From: an uncultured Oscillospiraceae bacterium
GTDB taxonomy: Bacteria; Bacillota; Clostridia; Oscillospirales; Oscillospiraceae
Length of the DNA: 64,000 nt
NCBI GenBank assembly: GCA_934573935.1
Contig: CAKTMO010000006.1
Coordinates: 8,997-72,996 of the forward strand
Reading direction: 5' to 3'
In this document: piece by piece, positions 42,551 through 51,301 of the stretch
Layout of the letters: every line of letters begins with the position of its first letter
How positions within the stretch are numbered: position 1 is the first letter of the stretch
Made by a program: the position numbers and the translations under genes
The notes under the pieces: model-generated
The model's database searches: none
Told to the model about the DNA's origin: nothing
What the model saw: the letters and a program-made list of their open reading frames with translations, nothing else

Positions 42551-43107
42551 TATTCGTTTCCTCCTTCATCCCAGGGCCAGGGATCATCCAGCCACTTGAA
42601 AGAGCCTTCTGTGATGTCCGTTTGCAGGAGTGGGCCGTGCATCTCTTCATATCTTTTGCGGCCCTCCTGCCCAAGACGGACATAGTTCCAGTAAAGCGCC
42701 AGGGCTTCCTGATCGTTCCGATGGGTGGTCAAATAGAGTCCCAGCTCGTCAATTGCAAAGTCCAATGCCATCAGTTCGGAGAGATGGGTGTTTGCTGCCG
42801 GAAAACGGGTTTTCAGCTCTCGATGAAACGGCAGATCAAGGCCTGGAAACAGCGTTCCGCGCTGCAGCGCCTCGCGGTTATCATAGCGTTTCGGGTCGTT
42901 TTCCTGCATGGCGATAAAGGGGAAGGCCATAGCGGCACAGGCCCCTGGTAAGCTGCCGTTTTTACCGCCGCATCCGGTCTCAACGCTCATACGTGGTGCG
43001 TTGGCCGTTGTTACCGGCGCAGCGGGAGACGGCACAGCCGTCTGCTCTGCCGGCGCGGCTGCCGGCGTCTGAACTCTGCCGGCAATAGATTGTTCAATAT
43101 ACAACAA
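42550..43107 (-). CDS. CotJA-CotJB fusion, spore coat protein
   Basis: 185 residues from a TTG start with AAGGAGG 6 nt upstream. A Pro/Ala-rich leader (about 1-55) precedes a CotJA-like segment (PFIAMQENDPKRYDNREALQRGTLFPGLDLPFHRE). A CotJB-like domain follows (LMALDFAIDELGLYLTTHRNDQEALALYWNYVRLGQEGRKRYEEMHGPL, then DPWPWDEGGNE). In Bacillus these are two genes of the cotJABC operon. Here they form one frame, coupled to cotJC. Expression should be in the mother cell; a CATATACT sequence upstream resembles a SigE/SigK -10 but is not proven. Confidence 0.85.
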   Translation of the reverse strand: MLYIEQSIAGRVQTPAAAPAEQTAVPSPAAPVTTANAPRMSVETGCGGKNGSLPGACAAMAFPFIAMQENDPKRYDNREALQRGTLFPGLDLPFHRELKTRFPAANTHLSELMALDFAIDELGLYLTTHRNDQEALALYWNYVRLGQEGRKRYEEMHGPLLQTDITEGSFKWLDDPWPWDEGGNE

Positions 43108-43260
43108 AGTGTTCCTCCTTTTAAGCGTAGGTCAGCCTGTAACGGCTCATGCCAGTATATGCCGCGGCCGCAAAACTGGGGATTTCTTTTTGCAAACGTT
43201 TGTGATACAATGCATAATATCGGTAGTATCGGAATAGATTGCCCCGAAAGGGGTGGTGTG

Positions 43261-43974
43261 ATGGTTTTGCTGATCCGCCGAAAATGGGCGATGGGAGCCG
43301 CAGCATTTCTGTTGTTGGCGATAAGCGCGTTTTTGCTGGCGACGGACACACCTGCGGTAGTCCAGGCTTTCTCCTATACGAACCTCCCCACCAGAGAAGT
43401 GGTCATTCTTGACGCGGGACATGGCGGTGCTGACGGCGGTGCGCTATCAGATGACGGTACGCCGGAGAGCGGCGTCAATTTGGCGATCGTCCTGCGCTTG
43501 CGGGATTTTTTCGCGCTGATGGGGCAGGAAACAGTGCTGACCCGCACGGACGAGGCATCTCTTGCCGATCCGGACTGTGCAACGCTGCGCCAGCAAAAGG
43601 TCAGTGACACCAAAAATCGGGTGGCTTTGATCAACAGCGTGCCGAACGGCTGCTTGATCAGTATTCATCAAAATACGCTGCCAGGACATCCGAATGTTCA
43701 CGGAGCGCAGGTATTCTATGGCAAAATGGCAGGCAGTGACGCCCGTGCGGAAACAGTCCAGCGGGAATTGAACAACGTTATCAACGCAGATAATGAAAAA
43801 GCGACCAAGCCCATAGGGAAGGATATTTATATCATGGCCCACGCACAGTGTCCGGCGCTGTTGGTGGAGTGCGGCTTTCTCAGCAACAGGACGGAAACGG
43901 CACAGCTGCTGCGTCCGGAATACCAGACAAAGCTGGCGGTAGCCATTGGCTGCGGCTATCTGCAATATCAATAA
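43261..43974 (+). CDS. cwlD: N-acetylmuramoyl-L-alanine amidase CwlD (spore cortex)
   Basis: 237 residues. A signal/anchor helix (MGAAAFLLLAISAFLLA) precedes the Amidase_3 fold with zinc ligands in DAGHGGADGG (His), PESGVN (Glu) and SIHQN (His), and the catalytic Glu in LVECGFLSN. Length and the spore setting fit CwlD, which removes stem peptides to make muramic-delta-lactam in the cortex with PdaA. Start ATG 43261 follows AAAGGGGTGG. RadA starts 13 nt after its stop. Confidence 0.86.
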   Translation: MVLLIRRKWAMGAAAFLLLAISAFLLATDTPAVVQAFSYTNLPTREVVILDAGHGGADGGALSDDGTPESGVNLAIVLRLRDFFALMGQETVLTRTDEASLADPDCATLRQQKVSDTKNRVALINSVPNGCLISIHQNTLPGHPNVHGAQVFYGKMAGSDARAETVQRELNNVINADNEKATKPIGKDIYIMAHAQCPALLVECGFLSNRTETAQLLRPEYQTKLAVAIGCGYLQYQ

Positions 43975-43987
43975 ACGGGTGATACGA

Positions 43988-45355
43988 ATGAAAAAGGCAA
44001 CGATCTATTTCTGTACTGAGTGCGGTAACGAAAGCCCCAAATGGGCAGGGAAGTGCCCTGCCTGCGGTGCATGGAACAGCATGGTGGAGCAGAAAACGGA
44101 AACAGGGAAGGGAAGCGGCCGTATCTCTTCCACTGCACGGATCGTAAAGGCGCATCCCATTACGGAATTGGCATCGGAAACCGAGCTTCGGTTTTCCACA
44201 GGCATGGGCGAATTGGATCGTGTGTTGGGCGGCGGTGCGGTAGAGGGGTCGCTGGTTCTGGTAGGCGGCGCGCCGGGGATCGGTAAATCCACGCTGCTGC
44301 TTCAGATCTGCCAGACACTGGGGCAAAGCTGCCGCGTACTGTATGTTTCTGGTGAGGAATCTACCCGTCAGCTCAAAATGCGTGCCGAGCGTCTGCGGGT
44401 GGATACGCCAAATCTGCTGGTGCTGTCGGAAACACAGCTGGGCGACGTGTTGTCCTGCGTGGAGCAGGAAAAACCCGACGTTCTGATCATCGACTCGATC
44501 CAAACACTGTATAACGAAGAAAATGACGGAATCCCAGGCGGCATAGGTCAGGTAAAGCAATGTACCTTAACACTTATGCAGCTGGCAAAAAGTCAGAATA
44601 TCACCATTTTTGTCATCGGCCACGTCAACAAGGAAGGGGCGATCGCCGGGCCGAAGGTATTGGAGCACATGGTGGACTGTGTGCTGTACTTTGAGGGCGA
44701 CCAGCATATGACCTACCGCATTCTGCGGGCGGCAAAAAACCGTTTTGGCGCTACCAACGAGATCGGTGTGTTCGAGATGATGGACTGCGGATTGCGAGAA
44801 GTAGAGAACCCTTCAGAAATGCTGTTATCCGGACGCCCCACTGACGCCCCAGGCACCTGCGTGACCTGCGCCATGGAGGGCGCGCGGCCTGTGCTGGCAG
44901 AGGTGCAGGCTTTGGTGGCGCCCGCTGCGGGATCAAAGCCGCTGCGTTCCAGCAATGGTTTTGATTATAACCGTGCCTCCATGCTGCTGGCGGTACTGGA
45001 AAAACGGGGTGGCCTGAAGGTCAGCCAATGTGACACCTATCTCAACATTATCGGCGGTCTGACTCTGGAAGAACCGGCGGCTGATCTGGCGGCGGTGATC
45101 GCGGTGGCTTCCAGCTATCTGGACAAGGCAGTGCCGGACACGCTGGCAGCCGTGGGAGAGGTTGGCCTTTCCGGCGAAATACGCAGTATCAGCCACCTTG
45201 AACAGCGGCTTTCCGAGGTGCAGCGGCTGGGCTTTACCCACTGCATGATCCCTGCCCATCGGGCGGAGGAGCTGAAGCCGCTTCCTGGTTTGACGCTTCT
45301 GCCGGTGAAAAACATCGGTCAGGCGTTGCGCTTACTGGCGCAGGGGGTATCGTAA
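43988..45355 (+). CDS. radA: DNA repair protein RadA
   Basis: 455 residues. The N-terminal C4 zinc finger is CTECGNESPKWAGKCPACG. The RecA-like ATPase has Walker A GGAPGIGKST, Walker B LIIDSIQTL and the RadA-specific KNRFG motif (AKNRFGATNE). The C-terminal Lon-like domain is about 290-455 (VGEVGLSGEIRS). It promotes branch migration in recombination repair. It follows cwlD closely and ends at a strong terminator. Confidence 0.97.
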   Translation: MKKATIYFCTECGNESPKWAGKCPACGAWNSMVEQKTETGKGSGRISSTARIVKAHPITELASETELRFSTGMGELDRVLGGGAVEGSLVLVGGAPGIGKSTLLLQICQTLGQSCRVLYVSGEESTRQLKMRAERLRVDTPNLLVLSETQLGDVLSCVEQEKPDVLIIDSIQTLYNEENDGIPGGIGQVKQCTLTLMQLAKSQNITIFVIGHVNKEGAIAGPKVLEHMVDCVLYFEGDQHMTYRILRAAKNRFGATNEIGVFEMMDCGLREVENPSEMLLSGRPTDAPGTCVTCAMEGARPVLAEVQALVAPAAGSKPLRSSNGFDYNRASMLLAVLEKRGGLKVSQCDTYLNIIGGLTLEEPAADLAAVIAVASSYLDKAVPDTLAAVGEVGLSGEIRSISHLEQRLSEVQRLGFTHCMIPAHRAEELKPLPGLTLLPVKNIGQALRLLAQGVS

Positions 45356-45387
45356 AAAGTCCGCAGGCTTTGCCTGCGGACTTTTGT
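45355..45387. terminator. Terminator after radA
   Basis: AAAAGTCCGCAGGC pairs perfectly with GCCTGCGGACTTTT around TTT. It serves the convergent small membrane gene too. Confidence 0.88.
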
Positions 45388-45392
45388 CTTAA

Positions 45393-45701
45393 TTATTTTT
45401 TCTTATTGGATTTCTCCTGATTGGCCAGCGGGCCTTTTCCGTTGATGGCGCGGTAATGGTTCAGCTTATCCACGCGCTGCTGGCGCTTTCTGGCCTTTTC
45501 CTTTTCTTTGGCTTTCTTAATGGCAGCTTCCTGATCCCGCTTTTTCTTCTTCCAATACTGCTCTTTCTCGTAGTTTTCTACGTCTTTCTCGTACTTTTCC
45601 GGATGCCTTGCCCAGTCGATACGCAGCACCGTCAGGGAAATGATCAAAATCGCGCCAACGGCGATCAGTCCGTAAAAAATGAAGGAATAGAAATCATCCA
45701 T
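45393..45701 (-). CDS. Small membrane-anchored coiled-coil protein
   Basis: 102 residues. One N-terminal transmembrane helix (FIFYGLIAVGAILIISLTVL) is followed by a very Lys/Glu/Gln-rich, probably coiled-coil segment (about 40-85) with a basic tail NKKK. No family is recognised. GGAGGCTC-type ribosome binding sequence precedes ATG 45701. It is monocistronic between radA and the phosphate acyltransferase gene. Confidence 0.75.
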   Translation of the reverse strand: MDDFYSFIFYGLIAVGAILIISLTVLRIDWARHPEKYEKDVENYEKEQYWKKKKRDQEAAIKKAKEKEKARKRQQRVDKLNHYRAINGKGPLANQEKSNKKK

Positions 45702-45809
45702 AGAAAGAGCCTCCTGTTAAATCTGTACGAATAGTATACCGTAAAACCGCCATAAAGGCAAGAACTGTTTTCGCTTACAGAAAAAAGGAGAAAAAATGCG
45801 CAGATTTGG

Positions 45810-45838
45810 TTGTTTTTGCAAAAGCGTCAGTGTATAAT
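45810..45838 (+). promoter_or_regulatory. Promoter of the phosphate acyltransferase gene
   Basis: TTGTTT (45810-45815), 17-bp spacer and a perfect TATAAT (45833-45838). Confidence 0.62.
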
Positions 45839-45897
45839 AAGCGGGTAAATCGACCATAGCATCCGCAGAGAGCAAATTACAAATCTGGAGGAACAAA

Positions 45898-46803
45898 ATG
45901 ATGTTTACCAATTTCAAGGATCTGGAGGCCTATGTACTGGGCCAGAATCTGAAAAAGCGCATTGCGCTGGCCAACGCCCACGACGAGCCCGCTTTGAGCG
46001 CTGTTGTTCACGCCAAGCGCAAGGGCGTGGTGGAAGGCACCCTGATCGGCAAGAAGGACATGATCATCGACATGCTGCACGAGATGGGCGAGAACGAGGC
46101 GGATTACGAGATCGTGGATTTTGACGGCGAAGAGCTGGAAGCCGCCAAGATCGCCGTCAAGCTGGTGAAGGAAGGAAAGGCCGACATCCCCATGAAGGGC
46201 ATTCTGCAGACCTCCAGCTTTGCCAAGGCGATCCTGAACCGCGAGACCGGCCTGATCCCCGACGGTGCACGCCGTCTGGTGAGCCAGGTGGGCATCTTCG
46301 AGTATGAAGGCCGCTTTGTAATGATCACCGATGCCGCCATCAACATTGCCCCCGATGTGGAAACGCAGATCGGTATCGTTGAAAATGCGCTGCCCGTTGC
46401 CAAGGCACTGGGCAACGACTGCCCCAAGGTCGCCATTCTGTCCGCCGTGGAGAACGTGACGGAGAAGATGCCTTCTACCGTCAGTGCCGCCGCCATCAAG
46501 GAGCGGGGGATCCCTGGCTGCCTGGTGACCGGTCCTCTGGCGCTGGACGGTGCGATCTCCATGGAGTCTGTGAAGCACAAAGCCATCAAGGATCCTGTTG
46601 CCGGTCAGGCCGACATCCTGCTGGTGCCATTTATCGAGATCGGCAACGTGCTGTATAAGGCCGTGACCTACATTGCCGGCAAGACCGTTGCCAGCACCAT
46701 TTGCGGCGCATCCTGCCCCGTCATCATCACCAGCCGCGCTGACACGCCCGACAGCAAGTATTATTCCATCCTGCTGGCCGTTCTGCGCTGCCTGAAGGCA
46801 TAA
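45898..46803 (+). CDS. Phosphate acetyl/butyryltransferase family protein (Ptb-like)
   Basis: 301 residues. The PTA_PTB fold is seen in KIAVKLVKEGKADIPMKGILQTSSFAKAIL, the ITDAAINIAP motif and the LSAVENVTEKMPSTVSA stretch, and near the end IGNVLYKAVTYIAGKTVASTICGASCPVIITSRAD. Size and motifs match phosphate butyryltransferase rather than the longer acetyl form. It would convert acyl-CoA and phosphate to acyl-phosphate. No butyrate kinase gene is adjacent, so the substrate is open. GGAGG precedes the tandem ATG start. Confidence 0.88.
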   Translation: MMFTNFKDLEAYVLGQNLKKRIALANAHDEPALSAVVHAKRKGVVEGTLIGKKDMIIDMLHEMGENEADYEIVDFDGEELEAAKIAVKLVKEGKADIPMKGILQTSSFAKAILNRETGLIPDGARRLVSQVGIFEYEGRFVMITDAAINIAPDVETQIGIVENALPVAKALGNDCPKVAILSAVENVTEKMPSTVSAAAIKERGIPGCLVTGPLALDGAISMESVKHKAIKDPVAGQADILLVPFIEIGNVLYKAVTYIAGKTVASTICGASCPVIITSRADTPDSKYYSILLAVLRCLKA

Positions 46804-46820
46804 AGATCCGTATGTAATGA

Positions 46821-46847
46821 CAAAGGACGGCGAAAGCCGTCCTTTGC
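46821..46847 (+). terminator. Terminator after the phosphate acyltransferase gene
   Basis: CAAAGGACGGC pairs with GCCGTCCTTTG around GAAA. The T tract is poor. Confidence 0.65.
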
Positions 46848-46859
46848 TCTGCCAGAAAA

Positions 46860-47276
46860 ATGGAGGCATCTGTGGGAAAAATCTTATCTTTTGCGGAGGT
46901 AAGCCGTATATTGGAGCAGGACCGGCTTGCCCCTTATCTCTGCGACCTGCGCGAAAAGGGAGATGGCAAACTGCATATCCTTATTTGCCGCGCCGCAGCC
47001 CCTTCTGAACCGGAGCCGGACACGTGGGAGATCGTTTTCGAAGACTATATTCTCTATCAAATCCGCAACGAGTCATTTTGCTCTTTTGCTCCGGAAGAGA
47101 GCCGGACAGGGAAGTACCTGGCTGTGTTTGAAACATCAAGACTGCTGGAATACCTGCCCTTGGCGGTGGATGCAGGGCTGCTGGAGCACACGAGCCCCTG
47201 GAAGCATTATGCCGTTTTTACGCAGGACCAGATCATTGATGTCATCGCATCGAAAGAACCGGTTATCTATCAATAG
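46860..47276 (+). CDS. Hypothetical protein, 138 residues
   Basis: It starts MEASVGKILSFAEVSRILEQ. No signal peptide or membrane segment; mixed alpha/beta composition with many acidic and aromatic residues (DTWEIVFEDYILYQIRNESFC). The C-terminal TSPWKHYAVFTQDQIIDVIASKEP segment looks globular. I do not recognise a family. The ribosome binding site is weak. It lies after a terminator in the same direction and before another terminator, so it seems monocistronic. Confidence 0.62.
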   Translation: MEASVGKILSFAEVSRILEQDRLAPYLCDLREKGDGKLHILICRAAAPSEPEPDTWEIVFEDYILYQIRNESFCSFAPEESRTGKYLAVFETSRLLEYLPLAVDAGLLEHTSPWKHYAVFTQDQIIDVIASKEPVIYQ

Positions 47277-47295
47277 CTGGCGTGCCCGTATGCCT

Positions 47296-47623
47296 TCGAT
47301 TCAACAAAATTTTGTCCGATGGACTTGTTATCCATCGGACATTTTTGTATAATAGGAGGGAAGCTGAATACAACCGTATTCCGCAGACATTCGCTGGACG
47401 GTGCGGCTATTGACGGCAAGGATCATGTATGCTGCCAATGGTTCAGCGCAAGAGTGCTGTGTCCGGCGGTCGGGCAATCTGTAAAGGTGCGGTATTCCAG
47501 CAAGAATCCCTCAGGGGCCAGCTGGCTTAGGATAGGGAGTGGAGAAAAATCTCCACTCGATTCAACAAAATAAAAATTTTGTTGAATCGAGTGGAGGTTA
47601 AGATCCGTTTTTGACAAAAACGG
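47296..47623. repeat. Repeat cluster upstream of a tyrosine recombinase
   Basis: The 418-bp space between 47276 and 47695 has no convincing gene. The 15-mer TCGATTCAACAAAAT occurs at 47296-47310 and 47557-47571, and its inverted copy at 47576-47590. Around the second copy is a perfect 21-bp inverted repeat (47551-47571 / 47576-47596, 4-nt loop), and a 19-bp palindrome CCGTTTTTG-A-CAAAAACGG lies at 47605-47623. The enclosed 47350-47550 interval reads in one frame as a decayed fragment (HVCCQWFSARVLCP...VKVRYSSKNPSG) with no proper start. Confidence 0.7.
47314..47347 (+). terminator. Terminator
   Basis: GTCCGATGGA pairs perfectly with TCCATCGGAC around a 7-nt loop, followed by ATTTTTG. It closes the transcript of the preceding hypothetical gene. 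Confidence 0.78.
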
Positions 47624-47694
47624 ACTTGTTGAAAGCATCCGCTGCGTACCGTGAAGGATTGGAACCATTACACACATTTAATAGGATACATACC

Positions 47695-48720
47695 ATGGCT
47701 ATTGATTATCGTACACAATCACCGCGTATTCTGGCAGATTTCCTCAGCTATCACGAGACCATCAAGGCGCACTCTCAGCGCACTGTGGATGAATACTTTC
47801 TGGATCTGCGGAATTTCTTTCGCTATATCAAGCGTCTGCGCGATCCGGCGCTGCGCGAGATGCCCTTTGATCAAATCGATATTATGGATGTTGACCTGGC
47901 TCTGATCCGGACCATTACCTTGTCGGATATTTACGGCTATATGACGTATCTCAGCCGTGACCGTGTGCAGCACGCGAATTGTGAAAGTTCTAACAAAGGA
48001 CTGAATGCCGCATCCAGAGCACGAAAATTGGCCACGATTCGATCTTTTTTCAACTATCTATGCAATAAAGTCCATGTTTTGGAAGAAAATCCCTGCAAGG
48101 ATATTGATACACCCAAGCAGAAGAAATCCCTTCCCCGCTATCTGACGCTGGAGGACTCCCTCTCCCTGCTGGATGCGGTGGATGGCAAACATAAAGAACG
48201 GGACTTCTGCATTATTACGCTGTTTTTGAACTGCGGATTGCGTATTTCGGAACTGATTGGATTAAATATCAGCGATATACAGGGCGACGCCATGCGGGTG
48301 CTGGGAAAAGGCAATAAAACCCGCGTGGTATACCTGAATGACGCGTGCAAGGACGCGCTTGCGCGGTATCTGGAGGTACGCCGTCCCATCAGCGGACGGG
48401 ATCGGGACGCGCTGTTTCTCTCGGAACGGGATCAGCGCATCAGCCGCGCGATGGTACATTCACTGGTGAAGAAGCATCTTTCGATGGCTGGTCTGGATAG
48501 TTCCCAGTATTCCAGCCACAAGCTGCGGCACACAGCAGCCACTCTGATGCTGCAAAACGGCGTGGATGTCAAGGCCGTGCAGGAGGTGCTGGGTCACGAG
48601 CATCTCAATACAACCGAGGTCTATACCCACATCGACAACGAGTCCCTGCGGGTAGCCGCAAAAGCCAATCCCCTGTCCCATGTGAAAATGAAAGGAAAAA
48701 TAGAGAAAGAGACGGAGTGA
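47695..48720 (+). CDS. Tyrosine recombinase (XerC/XerD-like)
   Basis: 341 residues from ATG 47695; the frame is open further upstream but the protein there does not match the family. The SAM-like core-binding domain (about 10-135) precedes the catalytic domain. The catalytic set is R in CGLRISELIGLN, K in LGKGNKTRVV, H-x-x-R in SHKLRHTAATL, H in LGHEHLNTT and Y in EVYTHIDN. It is longer than XerD at 590 and has an insertion in the N-terminal half (HANCESSNKGLNAASRAR). With that XerD it could form the XerC/XerD pair, or act on the adjacent repeat cluster. Confidence 0.9.
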   Translation: MAIDYRTQSPRILADFLSYHETIKAHSQRTVDEYFLDLRNFFRYIKRLRDPALREMPFDQIDIMDVDLALIRTITLSDIYGYMTYLSRDRVQHANCESSNKGLNAASRARKLATIRSFFNYLCNKVHVLEENPCKDIDTPKQKKSLPRYLTLEDSLSLLDAVDGKHKERDFCIITLFLNCGLRISELIGLNISDIQGDAMRVLGKGNKTRVVYLNDACKDALARYLEVRRPISGRDRDALFLSERDQRISRAMVHSLVKKHLSMAGLDSSQYSSHKLRHTAATLMLQNGVDVKAVQEVLGHEHLNTTEVYTHIDNESLRVAAKANPLSHVKMKGKIEKETE

Positions 48721-48735
48721 CCTCCGTCTTTTTCT
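48706..48735. terminator. Terminator between convergent genes
   Basis: AAAGAGACGGAG pairs partly with CTCCGTCTTTTTC around TGAC, ending in a T run. Confidence 0.75.
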
Positions 48736-49241
48736 TATTCCGGATAATACCCCAAAATGTGCAGCACACGGTATTGCTGATAGTCATAGGTGTCCAGCGG
48801 CCGACAGTTCGCGTCATAGCTGTGGGCGGCAATTTGTATTCCCGATGCCTGGCCGCTGCCGTCATTGGCGATGACCACCGGCGAATGCTGAAATACATCA
48901 CCCTTGAATATCAGCTGGATCACATCACCTGGTTCCGCTATCGCCAGATCCTGTGTCACCGTACAGACCGGCCCAGGAGAGGGCTCCGGACGTACCAGAA
49001 AGTTATGCAGGTATTCAACACCCGTCCAGGCAGGCGCCTTGTCATCGGCGCTGATGTAGAACCAGCCGAACGTCGGTGTAAAGTTCATCACACCGGTACC
49101 GGCATAGATACATTGCGATGCGAAATTCGTGCAGTCTCCGCCGATACTCTCGTAATCATAGAAGTCCGGATTGCGGCCATAGGCCCAATATCTTGCGTAC
49201 GCCTCCGTCTCATCACGGCGATAGGGCAACAGCGCCATCAC
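48735..49241 (-). CDS. Amidase-domain (Amidase_6) protein
   Basis: 168 residues. The YDYESIGGDCTNFASQC motif with catalytic Cys and the downstream His in FQHSPVVIAND match the putative amidase domain (Amidase_6, papain-like/NlpC-like) seen in clostridial cell-wall and spore proteins. There is no signal peptide, so it may be cytoplasmic or mother-cell-located. ATG start at 49241 or three bases downstream. It sits between a tyrosine recombinase and the metal ATPase without evident linkage to either. Confidence 0.8.
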   Translation of the reverse strand: MMALLPYRRDETEAYARYWAYGRNPDFYDYESIGGDCTNFASQCIYAGTGVMNFTPTFGWFYISADDKAPAWTGVEYLHNFLVRPEPSPGPVCTVTQDLAIAEPGDVIQLIFKGDVFQHSPVVIANDGSGQASGIQIAAHSYDANCRPLDTYDYQQYRVLHILGYYPE

Positions 49242-49274
49242 ACTCCCCCCTGCACATTCTATGCGCAGACATGG

Positions 49275-51299
49275 TTATTTGGTGTGCAGCGCCCGCAGAC
49301 TGTTGAGGATCGCCAGCATGCATACGCCTACATCCGCGAACACCGCCAGCCACAGGCCGATATCCGTAAGAAGCGACAGCGCCAGGATCAGGATCTTGAT
49401 GGCGATGGAGAACACAATATTCTGCTTGGCGATCGCCATCGTCTTTCGGGCGATGCGGATGGCCAGCGGCAGGCGGGACAGCTCATCCGTCATGATGACT
49501 ACATCGGCCGCCTCCATGGCGGCATCGCTGCCCAGGCCGCCCATCGCCACACCTACATCAGCGGCAGCCAGCACCGGCGCGTCGTTGATGCCGTCGCCGG
49601 CATACACCACGCTGCCCAGCTTGCGCAGATCCTCCAGATGGGTGACCTTCTCCTCCGGCAACAGCTGCCCCCAGGCGTTATCCAGCCCTACCTCCTTGGC
49701 AATGCTGTCGGCTGTAGCCTGACGGTCGCCGGACAGCATGGTCAGATTATGCAGCCCCAACTTTCGCAGTGCGGCAATAGCGTCCTTCGTGTCGGGCTTC
49801 AGCGTATCGCTCAGGCCAATGCAGCCCAGATACTGCCCGCCATATGCCACATAGACTGCCGTTGTGCCGGTAGGCTGCGTGGTGACGGCAATGCCCTCCA
49901 GCAGCTCCGGCTTTCCTGCCAGCGCGGTCTTGCCGTCCAGGGTCGCCCGAATACCGTTGCCGGACAGCTCTTCGATCTTTGTCAGACGATCAGCATCCAC
50001 TGGCTTTCCGTAGGCCTTCAGGATCGACTTTGCCAGGGGGTGGGTGGATTGACTCTCACAACAGGCGGCAACCTCCAGAAGCTGCGCTTCCGTTACGCCG
50101 TCGGCACAGGCCAGAGAGGTAACGGAGAATTCTCCGCGGGTCAACGTACCGGTTTTATCAAATGCGGCGATCTCCGCCTTGGACAGCAGCTCCAGATAGT
50201 TGCTGCCCTTCATCAAAATACCATTGTGGCTGGCGCAGCCGATGCCGGAGAAAAAGCTCAGCGGCACAGAGATCACCAACGCGCAGGGACAGGAGATAAC
50301 CAGGAAAGCCAGTGCCTTATGGATGAACGTTGACCACGCGCCCATTCCCAGCAGCGGCGGAAGGATCGCCACCAGCACGGCGATGCCGCACACCACCGGC
50401 GTATACACACGGGCAAACCGTGTGATAAAGCGCTCCGGCTGTGCCTTGTTGTCCTGCGCGTCCTCCACCAGCGCCATGATGCGGCTGACGGAGGATTCGC
50501 CAAAGGGCTTTGTGACTTTGATCTTCAAAAGTCCGCTCTGGTTGACGCAGCCCGCCAGCGCGGCGCTGCCCACCGTCCACTCCTGCGGCATGGATTCGCC
50601 GGTCAGTGCCGATGTATCCACCGAGGAGCTTCCCTCGATCACCTCGCCATCCAGCGGCACGCGCTCACCGGGCCGTACCAGTATGATATCATTCACCGAG
50701 ACGGTCTCCGCCTTGACGGTCACGACCTCGTCGCCCTTGACCAGATTGGCGTGATCGGGCCGGACGTTCACCAGTGCCTTGATGGAAGCGCGGGAAGAGC
50801 CTACCGCCTTATCCTGCAGCCATTCACCGATCTCGTACAGCAGCATAACAGCAACAGCTTCCGGATACTTTCCGATGCAGAACGCGCCGATAGAAGCTAC
50901 GGTCATCAAAAAGTTTTCATCAAAGATCTCGCCGTGGGAAATGTTCTCCACAGCCTCCTTCAGCACGGAGAACCCCGCCAGCAGATAGGCTGCGATACAT
51001 ACCACCAGCTGCCAGGTGCCCTCCAGCCAGAAGATGGAAGCCAGCAGACCGACGGCAGACAGGCCCATGCGGACATAGGTCATCACACCTTGCTCCTCAT
51101 CCTCTCCGTGCTCGTGGGAATGCCCGTGGTCATGACCGCAGCAGCAGCCATGGCTGTGCTCATGAGAGTGGCTGTGATCATGAGTATGTTCATGATGCTG
51201 TTCGTGTTTGTGGCCGCTCTCATGCTCGTGTTCATGCTCACAGCAACAATGCTCGTGCTCATGTTCATGTTCAAATTCGTGCTCGTGATTGCAGGACAT
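49275..51299 (-). CDS. Heavy-metal P1B-type ATPase with His-rich N-terminus (Zn/Cd/Co type)
   Basis: 674 residues. The first about 70 residues are dominated by His and Glu (HEHEHEH, HSHSHEHSHGCCCGHDHGHSHEHG), a likely metal-sequestering tail in place of a classical HMA domain. Catalytic parts: CPC in the membrane helix (ISCPCALVISVPL), phosphorylation motif DKTGTLT, TGES actuator, HP in SQSTHPLAKS and hinge GDGINDAPVL. It should export divalent metals such as zinc or cadmium. Its regulator, an ArsR-type sensor, lies immediately upstream on the same strand (2-nt gap), so they form one operon. Confidence 0.95.
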   Translation of the reverse strand: MSCNHEHEFEHEHEHEHCCCEHEHEHESGHKHEQHHEHTHDHSHSHEHSHGCCCGHDHGHSHEHGEDEEQGVMTYVRMGLSAVGLLASIFWLEGTWQLVVCIAAYLLAGFSVLKEAVENISHGEIFDENFLMTVASIGAFCIGKYPEAVAVMLLYEIGEWLQDKAVGSSRASIKALVNVRPDHANLVKGDEVVTVKAETVSVNDIILVRPGERVPLDGEVIEGSSSVDTSALTGESMPQEWTVGSAALAGCVNQSGLLKIKVTKPFGESSVSRIMALVEDAQDNKAQPERFITRFARVYTPVVCGIAVLVAILPPLLGMGAWSTFIHKALAFLVISCPCALVISVPLSFFSGIGCASHNGILMKGSNYLELLSKAEIAAFDKTGTLTRGEFSVTSLACADGVTEAQLLEVAACCESQSTHPLAKSILKAYGKPVDADRLTKIEELSGNGIRATLDGKTALAGKPELLEGIAVTTQPTGTTAVYVAYGGQYLGCIGLSDTLKPDTKDAIAALRKLGLHNLTMLSGDRQATADSIAKEVGLDNAWGQLLPEEKVTHLEDLRKLGSVVYAGDGINDAPVLAAADVGVAMGGLGSDAAMEAADVVIMTDELSRLPLAIRIARKTMAIAKQNIVFSIAIKILILALSLLTDIGLWLAVFADVGVCMLAILNSLRALHTK

Positions 51300-51301
51300 C
51301 G

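Noticed and set aside
47319-47573. An 84-codon frame ending in the hairpin before the tyrosine recombinase
   Set aside because: It begins inside a terminator, has no ribosome binding site and ends in the inverted repeat. It may be a decayed gene fragment but is not an intact gene.
48717-50333. Long plus-strand open frame across the amidase and metal ATPase genes
   Set aside because: It is antisense to two well-supported genes and encodes no recognisable domain.
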